Shown here in pieces: positions 46,391 through 54,888 of a stretch of DNA of 64,000 bases (within the stretch, counting starts at the first letter, position 1; each line of letters begins with the position of its first letter). The stretch is from JAKAXS01 sp965279065 (GTDB lineage Bacteria > Pseudomonadota > Alphaproteobacteria > Rhizobiales > Hyphomicrobiaceae), in assembly GCA_965279065.1 (NCBI GenBank), contig OZ257134.1:3782001-3846000 (forward strand), given 5' to 3'. Both the position numbers and the translations under genes were made by a program. Below the pieces are notes generated by a model. The model saw only the letters and a program-made list of their open reading frames with translations, was not told the origin of the DNA and made no database searches.

Positions 46391-47581
46391 ATGCTAATGA
46401 AAAATGACGAGGACCTGTTCGGCCTCGAGAAATTCAAACCGGCGGAACCCGCGAAATCCTATACGCTTCCGGCGCAGCTCTACTTCGATCCAGAGATTTA
46501 TGGGCTGGAGCACGAAAGGATTTTCTACAAATCCTGGAACTTCGTTTGCCACGCCAGTCAGCTGGCCTCACCTGGCGCTTACCGGACGGTTCAGCTCGGC
46601 AACCAGAGCATCGCGATCGTGCGCGGACGTGACGGCAATCTCCGCGCCTTCCACAACGTCTGTTCGCATCGCGCCCATCAGCTTCTCAGCGGCGAAGGCC
46701 GCACGAAAGCGATCACCTGCCCATATCACGCCTGGCAGTACCAATTGGACGGACAGCTAATCTCCAACTCCGTTCTGGAAAAGGTCGACGGCTTCAAGAC
46801 CGAGGAGTTTTGTCTTAAGCCGGTGAACATCGAGGTCTTCCTTGGCTTCATCTGGATCAATCTCGACATGAACGCGAAACCTCTCGCCGAGGTGTCGGGG
46901 GATTTCGAGACCGACGTCCGCAAGTATGTCGACACGCCAGAGACCCTGGTCTACAGCGGACGGTTGACCTTTGAAATCAAGGCAAACTGGAAGAACGTCG
47001 TCGAAAACTTCCAGGAATGCTACCACTGCCCGCCGGCGCACCCGGCGCTGGTCGAGCTCTTTGACCACGGCATTTACCGGACGAAAAACTACGGCATCTG
47101 TTCAAGTCACATCGCGCCTGCACGCGAGGATAACTCAGCTTACAAGGTTGACGCCTCGAAGACCGGCAACCAGCTGATGTATGCGGCCTGGTATCTCTGG
47201 CCCAACGTCACCTTCAACGTCTTCCCTGGCCGCCGCAACCTCTCCTTCATGCACATCATGCCGACCGGACCAGAAACGACGTACGAGCATTGGGACTTCT
47301 TTCTCGACGAGGTCACCCCAAACGAGGAAGAGCAGGCAGCAATGAAATACATCAAGGACGTCCTGCAGCCGGAAGACATCGGCCTGGTTGAAAGCGTCCA
47401 ACGCGGCTTGCACTCCAAGGCCTATTCCCAGGGCCGTTTGGTGATCGACAAGGATCTGGTGGGCAGCGCCAACGGCTCCGGCCAGGGCCTTGGCGAACAT
47501 CAGTCCTCCTCCAGCAGCGAACATGGAATCCATCACTTCCAAACACTCTACTATCGGGCGATGGCATCCAACCCACGATAG
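46391..47581 (+). CDS. Rieske non-haem iron oxygenase, quaternary-ammonium type
   Basis: A 396-aa terminal oxygenase. The Rieske 2Fe-2S ligands are C91 and H93 (NVCSHRAHQ) and C110 and H113 (ITCPYHAW). The mononuclear iron site shows VENFQECYHCPPAH with H212 and H217; the residue that bridges the two centres is E209, where ring-hydroxylating dioxygenases have Asp. A glutamate there marks the group of carnitine (CntA), glycine betaine (GbcA), choline and stachydrine oxygenases. The product should therefore N-dealkylate or hydroxylate a quaternary amine; which one is not visible. It pairs with the reductase gene 59 bases downstream. Confidence 0.88.
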   Translation: MLMKNDEDLFGLEKFKPAEPAKSYTLPAQLYFDPEIYGLEHERIFYKSWNFVCHASQLASPGAYRTVQLGNQSIAIVRGRDGNLRAFHNVCSHRAHQLLSGEGRTKAITCPYHAWQYQLDGQLISNSVLEKVDGFKTEEFCLKPVNIEVFLGFIWINLDMNAKPLAEVSGDFETDVRKYVDTPETLVYSGRLTFEIKANWKNVVENFQECYHCPPAHPALVELFDHGIYRTKNYGICSSHIAPAREDNSAYKVDASKTGNQLMYAAWYLWPNVTFNVFPGRRNLSFMHIMPTGPETTYEHWDFFLDEVTPNEEEQAAMKYIKDVLQPEDIGLVESVQRGLHSKAYSQGRLVIDKDLVGSANGSGQGLGEHQSSSSSEHGIHHFQTLYYRAMASNPR

Positions 47582-47640
47582 TTCTCTGGCGGCGCCGGGC
47601 TTCGGCTCGGCGTCACTTCTGGTTCGACGCAGGAGAGATG

Positions 47641-48687
47641 ATGACGTCCCACAAGGTATTGATCGCCCAGTTCGGCACCACGATAGACGTACGGAAGGGG
47701 TTCTCGATACTTGATGCGGCGTTGAAGCAGGGCCTCGACTACCCCTACGCTTGCCGCCAGGGCAACTGCTCGTCCTGCAAGACCATCCTTCACAAAGGTG
47801 ACGTCGACCACAGATCCTACGATCCCGCGGCGCTGTCCGACGACGAGCGCAAGGACAAGATCATCCTCGCCTGTCGCGCCATGCCGAAGACGGACTGCGA
47901 GGTCGAGTTTCTCGAAGACGAGGACGACATGACGTTCTTGCCGAGCAAGAACGAGTGTGAAATCGTTTCAATCGACCGTGTGACCCACGACGTGGCCATC
48001 GTCAAAGCCAAGACCATCAATAAGAGCACTGTTTCATTTGACGCTGGCCAATTCGCCCGCGTCACCCTGCCTGGATTCCCCGTGCGAGAGTATTCGTTGG
48101 CCAACCGCCCAGCAGCCTCCCAGCTTGAGTTTCACATCCGTGCCAGGGAGGAGGGCAAGGTCAGCAAGCACATCTATTCGAAGAGCCAGCCCGGTGACCG
48201 CTTCTCGTTGAACGCGCCCTTTGGCAGGGCCTATCTCCGCAAAGATCATCCCGGTCCCATCACGCTCGTGGTCGGAGGTACCGGCCTGGCTCCCGCGAGG
48301 TCGATCGTTCTCGAAGCGCTAGCCGCGCTTCCAGGACGCAAGATCAGCCTGTATTTCTCGGTGCGCGAGGAGCGGGATTTGTACCTGGTCGAGGAGTTCA
48401 AAGCCCTGGCTCAGAAGTATCCCCACTTCACCTACGAGGCCGTGGTGACTCGCGCCAACGGATTGAACGTCGAGCGCTCCGCCGATGTCTTCACAATGAT
48501 ACAGAGCAGGTTCTCCAGCCTGAGCGGCCACAAGATTTACACCTGCGGTTCGCCCGGTCTTGTTTCAGCGTGCCAGAAGCTGACAGCAAAACTGGGCGTA
48601 GGCCCCAAGGATTGCCACGCCGACCCCTTCACAATCGCAGTCGATGACGAAGGCGCCGTAGCAATCGAGGATCCGGTCGGCGGTTAA
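47641..48687 (+). CDS. ferredoxin-NAD(P)H reductase component of the Rieske oxygenase
   Basis: A 348-aa electron-transfer protein. Residues 1-90 are a plant-type 2Fe-2S ferredoxin with C38, C43, C46 and C78 (YACRQGNCSSCKT). A FAD domain follows (the segment VREYSLANRP), then the NAD domain with LVVGGTGLAPARSI and the end YTCGSPGLVSAC. The ferredoxin is at the N-terminus as in benzoate-type (BenC) reductases, whereas CntB and GbcB carry it at the C-terminus. Of two adjacent ATGs I prefer 47641, which is better spaced from AGGAGAG. Confidence 0.92.
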   Translation: MTSHKVLIAQFGTTIDVRKGFSILDAALKQGLDYPYACRQGNCSSCKTILHKGDVDHRSYDPAALSDDERKDKIILACRAMPKTDCEVEFLEDEDDMTFLPSKNECEIVSIDRVTHDVAIVKAKTINKSTVSFDAGQFARVTLPGFPVREYSLANRPAASQLEFHIRAREEGKVSKHIYSKSQPGDRFSLNAPFGRAYLRKDHPGPITLVVGGTGLAPARSIVLEALAALPGRKISLYFSVREERDLYLVEEFKALAQKYPHFTYEAVVTRANGLNVERSADVFTMIQSRFSSLSGHKIYTCGSPGLVSACQKLTAKLGVGPKDCHADPFTIAVDDEGAVAIEDPVGG

Positions 48688-48853
48688 ATCGGCCATATCG
48701 AATGCGATTTTTATTAAGTCACCTCGCCCAGCGCATCCTAATTAGGCATATCGCCAGGATGATTGATTAGGCCGCTTTTTCCTGGCGAGATAGCTTGTTT
48801 CTTGTCATAGTCTCGATACGTTCTAAGAAACTTTTTTCAAGCTCCGCCGGTGG

Positions 48854-49924
48854 ATGTCATGGAGACTTCCTCACCTCATGACGGACGAAGGAACATTCAA
48901 CAACACACTCGCGCTCGCAGCGCGAGAGCTCGGGCACGATGGCTTCCATCAGCGCCTCATGGAGATGGCTGGCTCGATCCTCTCCCACGATAGCGGCTGG
49001 ATTGTCCGCTACGACGGCGTGTCCCTTCCCGACGTGCTGTTCACCAAGGAAATTCCCGACAGCATCGTTCAGTATTATCTCGATGCGCAGCCTCAGGTCG
49101 GCGATCCATACTTCTGTTCGTGGCGCGGCAACGTCAACGCCCGCATCGAGACCCTCGCGGATGCGCTCCCGATGGCCGTAGATCGCAACTTCTACGACCG
49201 CGACTTCATGCAACGCGCCGAATTCACCGACGAACTCGTCATCTACCTACCGTCGTTTGGCAGCTCGTGTCTGTCCCTGTTTTTCGAGAGGCGTGACGGT
49301 CGATTTGGCGCGCGCGAACTGAAACGGCTTCAGGCGATATTCCCTGCGATGTTGGGTCTGCATGATGCGCATCTGCGCATGGTGTTCTCGGACCTGACTG
49401 CGGCTTGCGTGAACAATAAGGAAAACGCCTTCATCGTCTCTGACCGCATGGGTGTGCCGATCTATTCAACGGCGGGCTGGCGCAACGCCGAAGAGAGAAT
49501 GCCGAAATTGCGACTTGCCGCACATTGCAAAACGACCTGCGGCTGCGTCACGTGCGATCTCTCTGAGATCGGACTTCGTAGCGTCCCGCTCGATAGCAGT
49601 CATGCCATCGCCCCTGGGGGTTCGCTGATCTATCTGGCCGACCCAGCCGAAGCCGATAGCCAGTTTGACGAAGAACAAGCCATGAAGGTGCTTGATAGGC
49701 TTACACCCCGGGAACGCGACATACTCCTGCTGACGCTAGAGGGCTATTCGACCGGCGCGATTGCGCAGCAGCTATCGCTGGCAAAGGGCTACATCAAAAA
49801 CTGTCGCCTTCGCATGTACAAGAAGTTCAATGTCGGTTCGGAGCGGAAGATGATTTCGATGCTGAGCCCGATCCTGAAGCCGGTGATCGGCCAGGTTAAG
49901 CGCCTAAGCTCCGCCAGAGACTGA
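48854..49924 (+). CDS. LuxR-type transcriptional regulator
   Basis: A 356-aa protein with a C-terminal LuxR helix-turn-helix (LDRLTPRERDILLLTLEGY with STGAIAQQLSLAKGYIKN). The N-terminal 270 residues form an unknown sensor region, without a clear autoinducer or receiver signature. It contains a tight cysteine group, HCKTTCGCVTCDL, which could bind a metal or sense redox state. ATG 48854 has GGTGG before it; ATG 48878 is an alternative. It lies 166 bases after the reductase gene, in the same direction, and probably regulates the cluster. Confidence 0.88.
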   Translation: MSWRLPHLMTDEGTFNNTLALAARELGHDGFHQRLMEMAGSILSHDSGWIVRYDGVSLPDVLFTKEIPDSIVQYYLDAQPQVGDPYFCSWRGNVNARIETLADALPMAVDRNFYDRDFMQRAEFTDELVIYLPSFGSSCLSLFFERRDGRFGARELKRLQAIFPAMLGLHDAHLRMVFSDLTAACVNNKENAFIVSDRMGVPIYSTAGWRNAEERMPKLRLAAHCKTTCGCVTCDLSEIGLRSVPLDSSHAIAPGGSLIYLADPAEADSQFDEEQAMKVLDRLTPRERDILLLTLEGYSTGAIAQQLSLAKGYIKNCRLRMYKKFNVGSERKMISMLSPILKPVIGQVKRLSSARD

Positions 49925-49930
49925 GGCTGC

Positions 49931-50923
49931 CTAAGGCGCCTCGGTCCGGACTAGCCGAATTGCTTCAGCGCCCCGCACTTGCTTGAACTTTCGGGCGACT
50001 CGCGGACTGGTACCATAGCGCTGTCGATACGCTTTGCTGAATTGCGCCGCCCAGTGGTAGCCGCATGCGACCGCGATTTCCGTCACCGTCAGACTCGAAT
50101 GAAGCAACAGGTAGTGGGCATGCTCGAGCCTGACGCTCGCATAATATTGAGCTGGAGTAGTCGACAGGTAGGACTCAAACCAACGTGAGAGCTGCCTTGT
50201 GGAGCAACCTACCATTTCACCGATTTCCTTGGGGGCTAGTGGCTCCTCCAAGTGCTCAAACATAATCTTCATGGCATCTTCCAAACCCTTCGGCCGCTTT
50301 TTGAAGGGCGGGAATGGTGCCTTGTTAAGTGGCTGCAGCTGCTTGACGGTTTCGCCACCACAGATGATCTGGATGAGATCCTTCATAACGTGCTGGTCGA
50401 GCGCGAGAAGCCGCTTCGTCTTGATGACATCGAGAAGCTTCTCACACGTATGTGCGTCCGTGCCTTGGAAAGCCGTGGCGACCAGCCAGTTCAAATCTCC
50501 AGAGAATTCTAGGAATGGCCCGTCCGGCCGTGGATCTATCAGATTGAGCGCGCCGCCCTCGCTCACCAGGTGATGCAACGCCATGTAGAGTTGCTTGGGA
50601 TTGTCAGCGAGAGCCTCCGCCAGGCAGACAATCATTAAGTCCTGGGGACCCGCGCTGCAGACACTGTGGGAAGGCACGACACCGACGCCCCAACTCGACA
50701 TGACGGCATGGTCGTCGAACGAGACTACGGTCACATCGAACAAGGGGTGCGGTGACAGGCCGTTGGCGTGCTTCAATATTCCCAAAGCTTCCGTGAACTC
50801 GTTGAGGTTGAAGCCATCCACGAGCAGGAACGCCAAGCGCGCGCGACGTATCTGTGGCGTATTTCGCAAGATTTTTCCCGAGTCACGAACGTCCCAGCTT
50901 AGTTGTGGGTGAGAAAAAACCAT
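49931..50923 (-). CDS. GlxA-like AraC family regulator
   Basis: A 330-aa regulator with an N-terminal DJ-1/PfpI (class I amidotransferase-like) domain (RARLAFLLVDGFNLNEFTEA) and a C-terminal AraC double helix-turn-helix (LAPKEIGEMVGCSTRQLSRW and LTVTEIAVACGYHWAAQFSK). Regulators of this architecture include GbdR for glycine betaine and CdhR for carnitine, in keeping with the oxygenase next door. The start is uncertain; ATG 50923 touches operator copy D, and a TTG further downstream may be the true start. It converges with the LuxR gene, leaving six bases between. Confidence 0.9.
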   Translation of the reverse strand: MVFSHPQLSWDVRDSGKILRNTPQIRRARLAFLLVDGFNLNEFTEALGILKHANGLSPHPLFDVTVVSFDDHAVMSSWGVGVVPSHSVCSAGPQDLMIVCLAEALADNPKQLYMALHHLVSEGGALNLIDPRPDGPFLEFSGDLNWLVATAFQGTDAHTCEKLLDVIKTKRLLALDQHVMKDLIQIICGGETVKQLQPLNKAPFPPFKKRPKGLEDAMKIMFEHLEEPLAPKEIGEMVGCSTRQLSRWFESYLSTTPAQYYASVRLEHAHYLLLHSSLTVTEIAVACGYHWAAQFSKAYRQRYGTSPRVARKFKQVRGAEAIRLVRTEAP

Positions 50924-50924
50924 C

Positions 50925-50945
50925 AGTGCCAATGGACACTATGGC
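50925..50945. promoter_or_regulatory. operator-like motif, copy D
   Basis: The copy reads AGTGCCAATGGACACT then ATGGC. It shares the first 16 positions with the other copies and lies directly before the AraC-type gene, in inverted orientation relative to that gene. Confidence 0.6.
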
Positions 50946-51003
50946 GGAGCCGCCTGACCGAGGAGGCAGCATCAGGGAAGGGCTGGGACATCGATCGTCC
51001 AAG

Positions 51004-51041
51004 ACAAAAAAGCAAGGCGAACCGGGAGGAACGCCTTGCTT
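51004..51041 (-). terminator. intrinsic terminator of the porin gene
   Basis: On the minus strand AAGCAAGGCG (51041-51032) and CGCCTTGCTT (51019-51010) form a perfect ten-base stem followed by six T. It begins about 20 bases after the porin stop. Confidence 0.85.
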
Positions 51042-51063
51042 CGGGTGTGAGCGGTAACTGGGA

Positions 51064-51810
51064 TTATGGGAGTAGGTTAACGCCCACGGAAAAGACCACG
51101 CGTTCATCAGCGAGACCGTTGTCGATCGTGGTGTCCCAATAGCGAAGGTCCATGAAGAACTTCTCGACGGTGACCTTCACGCCGGCGTTCCAGTAGGTGT
51201 AGGAGTCTTCGCCGAGCCAATAGCCGGTCGGGTAATCGCTATTTCTGCCGGATTCCGATTGACCGATCAAACCACTGATTTGCGTGTCGAATTGGCCCAT
51301 CTTGGGAAGGGTATAGGCGAGTGTGCCCTCGACCGAGATGTTTTTTGTGGCGGCGAGCCCCTGGTCAGGAGTGAGATAGACTGTGCTGCCCAATGTCCAA
51401 TTGGTGACGGGCGAATAGCTTGCCGCAATCTTGAACTCGAAATAGTCGATGTCGGAGGTCGAACCGGTCGTGTTGCCGTACAAGTAGTACCAGGCAGCGA
51501 TATCCCACGAGATCGGACCAGTTACAGGTCGAATGCCGAGGTAGATGTCCTGCTCCCAGGGGCCGTAATTGAAATTGTCGATGTTCGAGGTCCAGAAGGC
51601 TAAGTAAGCAATGCCGTACGTGAGCTCGTTGTAAACGTTGACCGTCGGATCTTCATCCGTATAGGAGATGCCGCGAAACATGTAGTCGCTTGCTGCGGTA
51701 ATCGTGGTTGAGAAGCTGAGCTTACGTTCTTCAGCCCGACCTTCCATCGCCATCGCGCCGAATGCCAGGGTGGTCGCGCCTATCGCGCCGATCAGTTTCA
51801 ACGTCGCCAT
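51064..51810 (-). CDS. TorF-family putative porin
   Basis: A 248-aa outer membrane protein. A signal peptide covers about residues 1-26 (LIGAIGATTLAFGAMAMEGRA). The mature chain alternates short beta-type segments, with the family start LSFSTTITAASDYMFRGISY and the C-terminal VFSVGVNLLP. This matches the group of putative porins labelled TorF (TIGR02001), often encoded with catabolic or transport genes. ATG 51810 is preceded by AGGAGA. It may provide outer membrane entry for the substrate of the cluster. Confidence 0.85.
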   Translation of the reverse strand: MATLKLIGAIGATTLAFGAMAMEGRAEERKLSFSTTITAASDYMFRGISYTDEDPTVNVYNELTYGIAYLAFWTSNIDNFNYGPWEQDIYLGIRPVTGPISWDIAAWYYLYGNTTGSTSDIDYFEFKIAASYSPVTNWTLGSTVYLTPDQGLAATKNISVEGTLAYTLPKMGQFDTQISGLIGQSESGRNSDYPTGYWLGEDSYTYWNAGVKVTVEKFFMDLRYWDTTIDNGLADERVVFSVGVNLLP

Positions 51811-52260
51811 CTCAGTCTCCTGTCGCTGCGACTGCACGACCCACCGAGTTGGTTCCGCTGCGCGAGTCGATCTGCCTGCTTCGAATATGCCTGGGCAGCG
51901 GGAGCGGACTAAATCGTCGATGACACGGACTAGTCAGTGGCTGACATTCCTCTCGAATCCAGCATCCTGTTGTGGAATCGACACACAGTCGGAAGAGGCG
52001 GCCAGACGTCGCCCTCACATGGTGCCCATAGGGGACGATGTGAGCGTCACTGACGCATAGCGAGCAGGCGATCAAGCGCGCCCAGCCCACCGAGCTTCCG
52101 ATCGATGGCGGCAGGATCTCGGCCACGATGCGGGTCTGGTCACGCCCGCCATCACCGTTCCGTCACTTGTCCGCATCAAGCCAGTTGTCGCAACTTGCTG
52201 GAACACAGGCGCCCGATATATCGTTCCGCGTCCAGCCTGAAAACTAAATGGCGGCACACC
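51811..52260. other. gene-free interval
   Basis: No gene is supportable in these 450 bases between divergent genes. A CTCACAT ... ATGTGAG inverted repeat near 52015-52043 encloses GGTGCCCATAGGGGAC, which weakly resembles the operator motif. No clear promoter could be picked by eye. Confidence 0.4.
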
Positions 52261-52749
52261 ATGGCCAATCTCCTGATCACGCTCCTGACCGTTGTTACCG
52301 CACTCACCACCGCGTTGGTCGGCGGTGTCTTCTTCATCTTCTCCGTCACGATCATGCGATCGCTCGGTCGCATTTCCGCGCCGGCTGGCATCGCGGCGAT
52401 GCAGGAAATCAATATCGTCATCGTGCAGTCGCTATTTCTGACGGCTTTCTTTGGCGCTGCGCTGACATCGCTGATCCTAGGTGGCTACGCCCTCGCGAAC
52501 TGGCAGTCCCCGGCATCGCTCTGGCTCATCGCCGGAAGCCTGGCCTATCTCGTCGGCTGCATCGGCCCCACGATGGTCTGCAATGTGCCGCTAAACAACG
52601 AGCTGGCGGCGGTCGCACCGGCCAGCACCGAGGCCCAAGTCGTCTGGACGCGTTACCTTGCCGATTGGACGATGTGGAACCACATCCGCACCATTGCCTG
52701 TGTCGCTGCCGCATTGTGCTTCATCATGGCACTGCTGAACCGCGCGTAA
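52261..52749 (+). CDS. DUF1772-type membrane protein
   Basis: A 162-aa protein with four membrane spans, starting MANLLITLLTVVTALTTALV at ATG 52261. The segments GGVFFIFSVTIMRSLGRI and GPTMVCNVPLNNELA and a final TMWNHIRTIACVAAAL place it in the DUF1772 family, as a second distant copy besides the one near 24,400. The 'GP..CNVP.N..L' pattern is the clearest family mark. Function is unknown. Confidence 0.87.
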   Translation: MANLLITLLTVVTALTTALVGGVFFIFSVTIMRSLGRISAPAGIAAMQEINIVIVQSLFLTAFFGAALTSLILGGYALANWQSPASLWLIAGSLAYLVGCIGPTMVCNVPLNNELAAVAPASTEAQVVWTRYLADWTMWNHIRTIACVAAALCFIMALLNRA

Positions 52750-52809
52750 CGCGCCGCATGTCGGATTTGAGCCGGACAATGCTTCTGTGAACGAAGCGCG
52801 CACCTGCAC

Positions 52810-52986
52810 TTAGCGGCGCGGCGGAGACCAGATGATCGGGCAGGCCGTGCCCCTTGTGCAGTCGATGCCGGACGTGCCGGCACCGCCGCTTTCTGACGGC
52901 TGCGACTTTGATCCGGCGAGCACTGGCGTGAAGCCGGATACCAGGGCGACCGCGAAAAGCATCACTATGAGCTGCTGACAACGCAT
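52810..52986 (-). CDS. possible 58-aa exported peptide
   Basis: ATG 52986 is preceded by GGAGACCAGG. The frame gives a good signal peptide (MRCQQLIVMLFAVALVSG, then FTPVLAGS) and a short mature part with two cysteines (IDCTRGTACPIIW) that could form a disulfide. It ends 61 bases from the DUF1772 stop on the other strand. I know no family. Confidence 0.5.
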   Translation of the reverse strand: MRCQQLIVMLFAVALVSGFTPVLAGSKSQPSESGGAGTSGIDCTRGTACPIIWSPPRR

Positions 52987-53156
52987 CCTGGTCTCCGTCG
53001 ACTTACTGACCGGACTTTGGCGCAGTGGAAAGGCCGCATTTGGGCATTGCGGCCGCACGGATGGCTTCAGGCCAGATCGCTGACGCTGCCAGCACGCTTG
53101 GCAATCCGCCCTAGCTGCCATACATACCACCTGCCGCGATGGCCAGCGGGGATTGA

Positions 53157-54083
53157 ATGCAACCCATCATCACTGTCACTGACCTCTCGAAGACCTACGC
53201 CAGCGGCTTCGCGGCGCTGAAAAACGTCAACCTCACCATCGACAAGGGTGAGATCCTCGCGTTGCTCGGCCCCAATGGCGCCGGCAAAACAACGCTGATC
53301 AGCATCATCTGCGGCATCGTCAATCCCTCGTCCGGCAGTATCACCGTCGACGGCATGGATATCGCTCGCGATTACCGCGCCGTCCGCTCCATGATCGGCC
53401 TCGTCCCGCAGGAGCTGACGACGGACGCCTTTGAAACGGTCTGGAACACGACGTCTTTCAGTCGCGGCCTGTTCGGCAAGCCGACAAACCCACGGCACAT
53501 CGAAAAGGTTCTGCGCAGCCTGTCGCTCTGGGACAAGAAGGATCGCCGCGTCCGCGAGCTGTCCGGTGGCATGAAGCGCCGGCTTCTCATCGCCAAAGCG
53601 TTGTCGCATGAACCCCGCATTCTGTTCCTGGACGAGCCGACGGCCGGCGTCGACGTCGAATTGCGCAAGGAGATGTGGCAGAGCGTCCGCGACCTACGCG
53701 CCAGCGGCGTGACTGTCATCCTGACGACCCACTACATCGAGGAAGCCGAGGAGATGGCCGATCGCATCGGCATCATCAACCACGGCGAAATCGTGCTGGT
53801 GGAGCGCAAGGATGAGCTGATGCGTAAGCTGGGCAAGAAGCAGCTCGTGCTCCAGCTCAACGGCCAGCTCGAAAACATTCCTGACAGCCTCACCAAATTC
53901 GGCTTGGAACTCGCGCACGATCGCAACCAGCTGATCTACACCTATGACACGCGCGCCGAGCGCACCGGCATCACCGCCCTGCTCGGCGCCATGAGCGCCG
54001 CCGGCATCACCTTCTCCGACCTCGACACGACACAAAGCTCGCTCGAGGACATCTTCGTCGACCTCGTCAAGGCATCCCGATGA
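53157..54083 (+). CDS. ABC transporter ATP-binding protein (YadG-like)
   Basis: A 308-aa ATPase, exactly the length of E. coli YadG. Walker A GPNGAGKTT is at residues 38-46, the signature LSGGMKRRLLIAKALSHEP near 137-155 and Walker B ILFLDEPTAGVD around 158-169. The C-terminal extension of about 80 residues is normal for the ABC-2 export class. Its stop overlaps the permease start by four bases. Substrate unknown. Confidence 0.94.
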   Translation: MQPIITVTDLSKTYASGFAALKNVNLTIDKGEILALLGPNGAGKTTLISIICGIVNPSSGSITVDGMDIARDYRAVRSMIGLVPQELTTDAFETVWNTTSFSRGLFGKPTNPRHIEKVLRSLSLWDKKDRRVRELSGGMKRRLLIAKALSHEPRILFLDEPTAGVDVELRKEMWQSVRDLRASGVTVILTTHYIEEAEEMADRIGIINHGEIVLVERKDELMRKLGKKQLVLQLNGQLENIPDSLTKFGLELAHDRNQLIYTYDTRAERTGITALLGAMSAAGITFSDLDTTQSSLEDIFVDLVKASR

Positions 54084-54841
54084 ATTACCGCGCAGTCTGG
54101 GCAATCTACCGCTTCGAGATGGCGCGCGCCTGGCGCACGCTTATGCAGAGCATCGTCTCCCCCGTACTTTCGACGTCGCTCTATTTCGTCGTCTTCGGCA
54201 CGGCCATCGGCTCACGCATTCCCCAGATCGAGGGCGTCAGCTACGGCGCCTTCATTGTCCCGGGCCTGATCATGCTCTCGTTGCTGACGCAGAGCATCGC
54301 CAACGCGTCGTTCGGCATCTACTTCCCGCGCTTCTCGGGCACCATTTATGAGCTGCTGTCCGCGCCAGTCTCGCCCCTTGAAGTCGTCCTTGGCTACGTC
54401 GGCGCTGCCGCCTCGAAGTCGATCATTCTCGGCGTCATCATCCTGGCGACGGCCGCCTATTTCGTCGACCTGCACATCGCCCATCCAATCTTGATGATCA
54501 GCTTCCTCATCCTCACCGCGGTGACCTTCAGCCTGTTCGGCTTCATCATTGGCCTGTGGGCCGACGGCTTCGAACGGCTACAGGTGATCCCGCTGCTCGT
54601 CATCACGCCTCTGACATTTCTCGGCGGCACCTTCTACTCGGTGAAGATGCTGCCCGAACCCTGGCAGACGCTGTCGCACTTCAACCCGGTCGTCTATCTG
54701 ATCAGCGGTTTCCGCTGGAGCTTCTTCGAGATCTCCGACGTCGACGTCACGGTGAGCATAGCTGCCACGGTCGCCTTCATGCTCGGCTGCCTCGCCGTGA
54801 TCTGGTGGATGTTCAAGACCGGCTACCGCCTCAAGAACTGA
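54080..54841 (+). CDS. ABC-2 type permease (YadH-like)
   Basis: A 253-aa membrane protein with six spans. Segments include FGTAIGSRIPQIEGVSYGAF, IVPGLIMLSLLTQSIANASF and ITPLTFLGGTFYSVKMLPEP followed by LSHFNPVVYLISGFRWSFFE, which is the ABC-2 family motif. It forms one exporter with the ATPase encoded just before. NodJ and YadH are the nearest named relatives; the substrate cannot be told. Confidence 0.94.
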   Translation: MNYRAVWAIYRFEMARAWRTLMQSIVSPVLSTSLYFVVFGTAIGSRIPQIEGVSYGAFIVPGLIMLSLLTQSIANASFGIYFPRFSGTIYELLSAPVSPLEVVLGYVGAAASKSIILGVIILATAAYFVDLHIAHPILMISFLILTAVTFSLFGFIIGLWADGFERLQVIPLLVITPLTFLGGTFYSVKMLPEPWQTLSHFNPVVYLISGFRWSFFEISDVDVTVSIAATVAFMLGCLAVIWWMFKTGYRLKN

Positions 54842-54888
54842 GGCCTATCGAGACGCGTCTTCGCTCGCTGTCGCGAGACCAAGTCTCG

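Noticed and set aside
43911..52260. Search for an attachment-site repeat of the tRNA-Ala 3' end and for an integrase
   Set aside because: No copy of the tRNA tail was seen downstream and no recombinase gene is present in the cluster, so a mobile island is not called.
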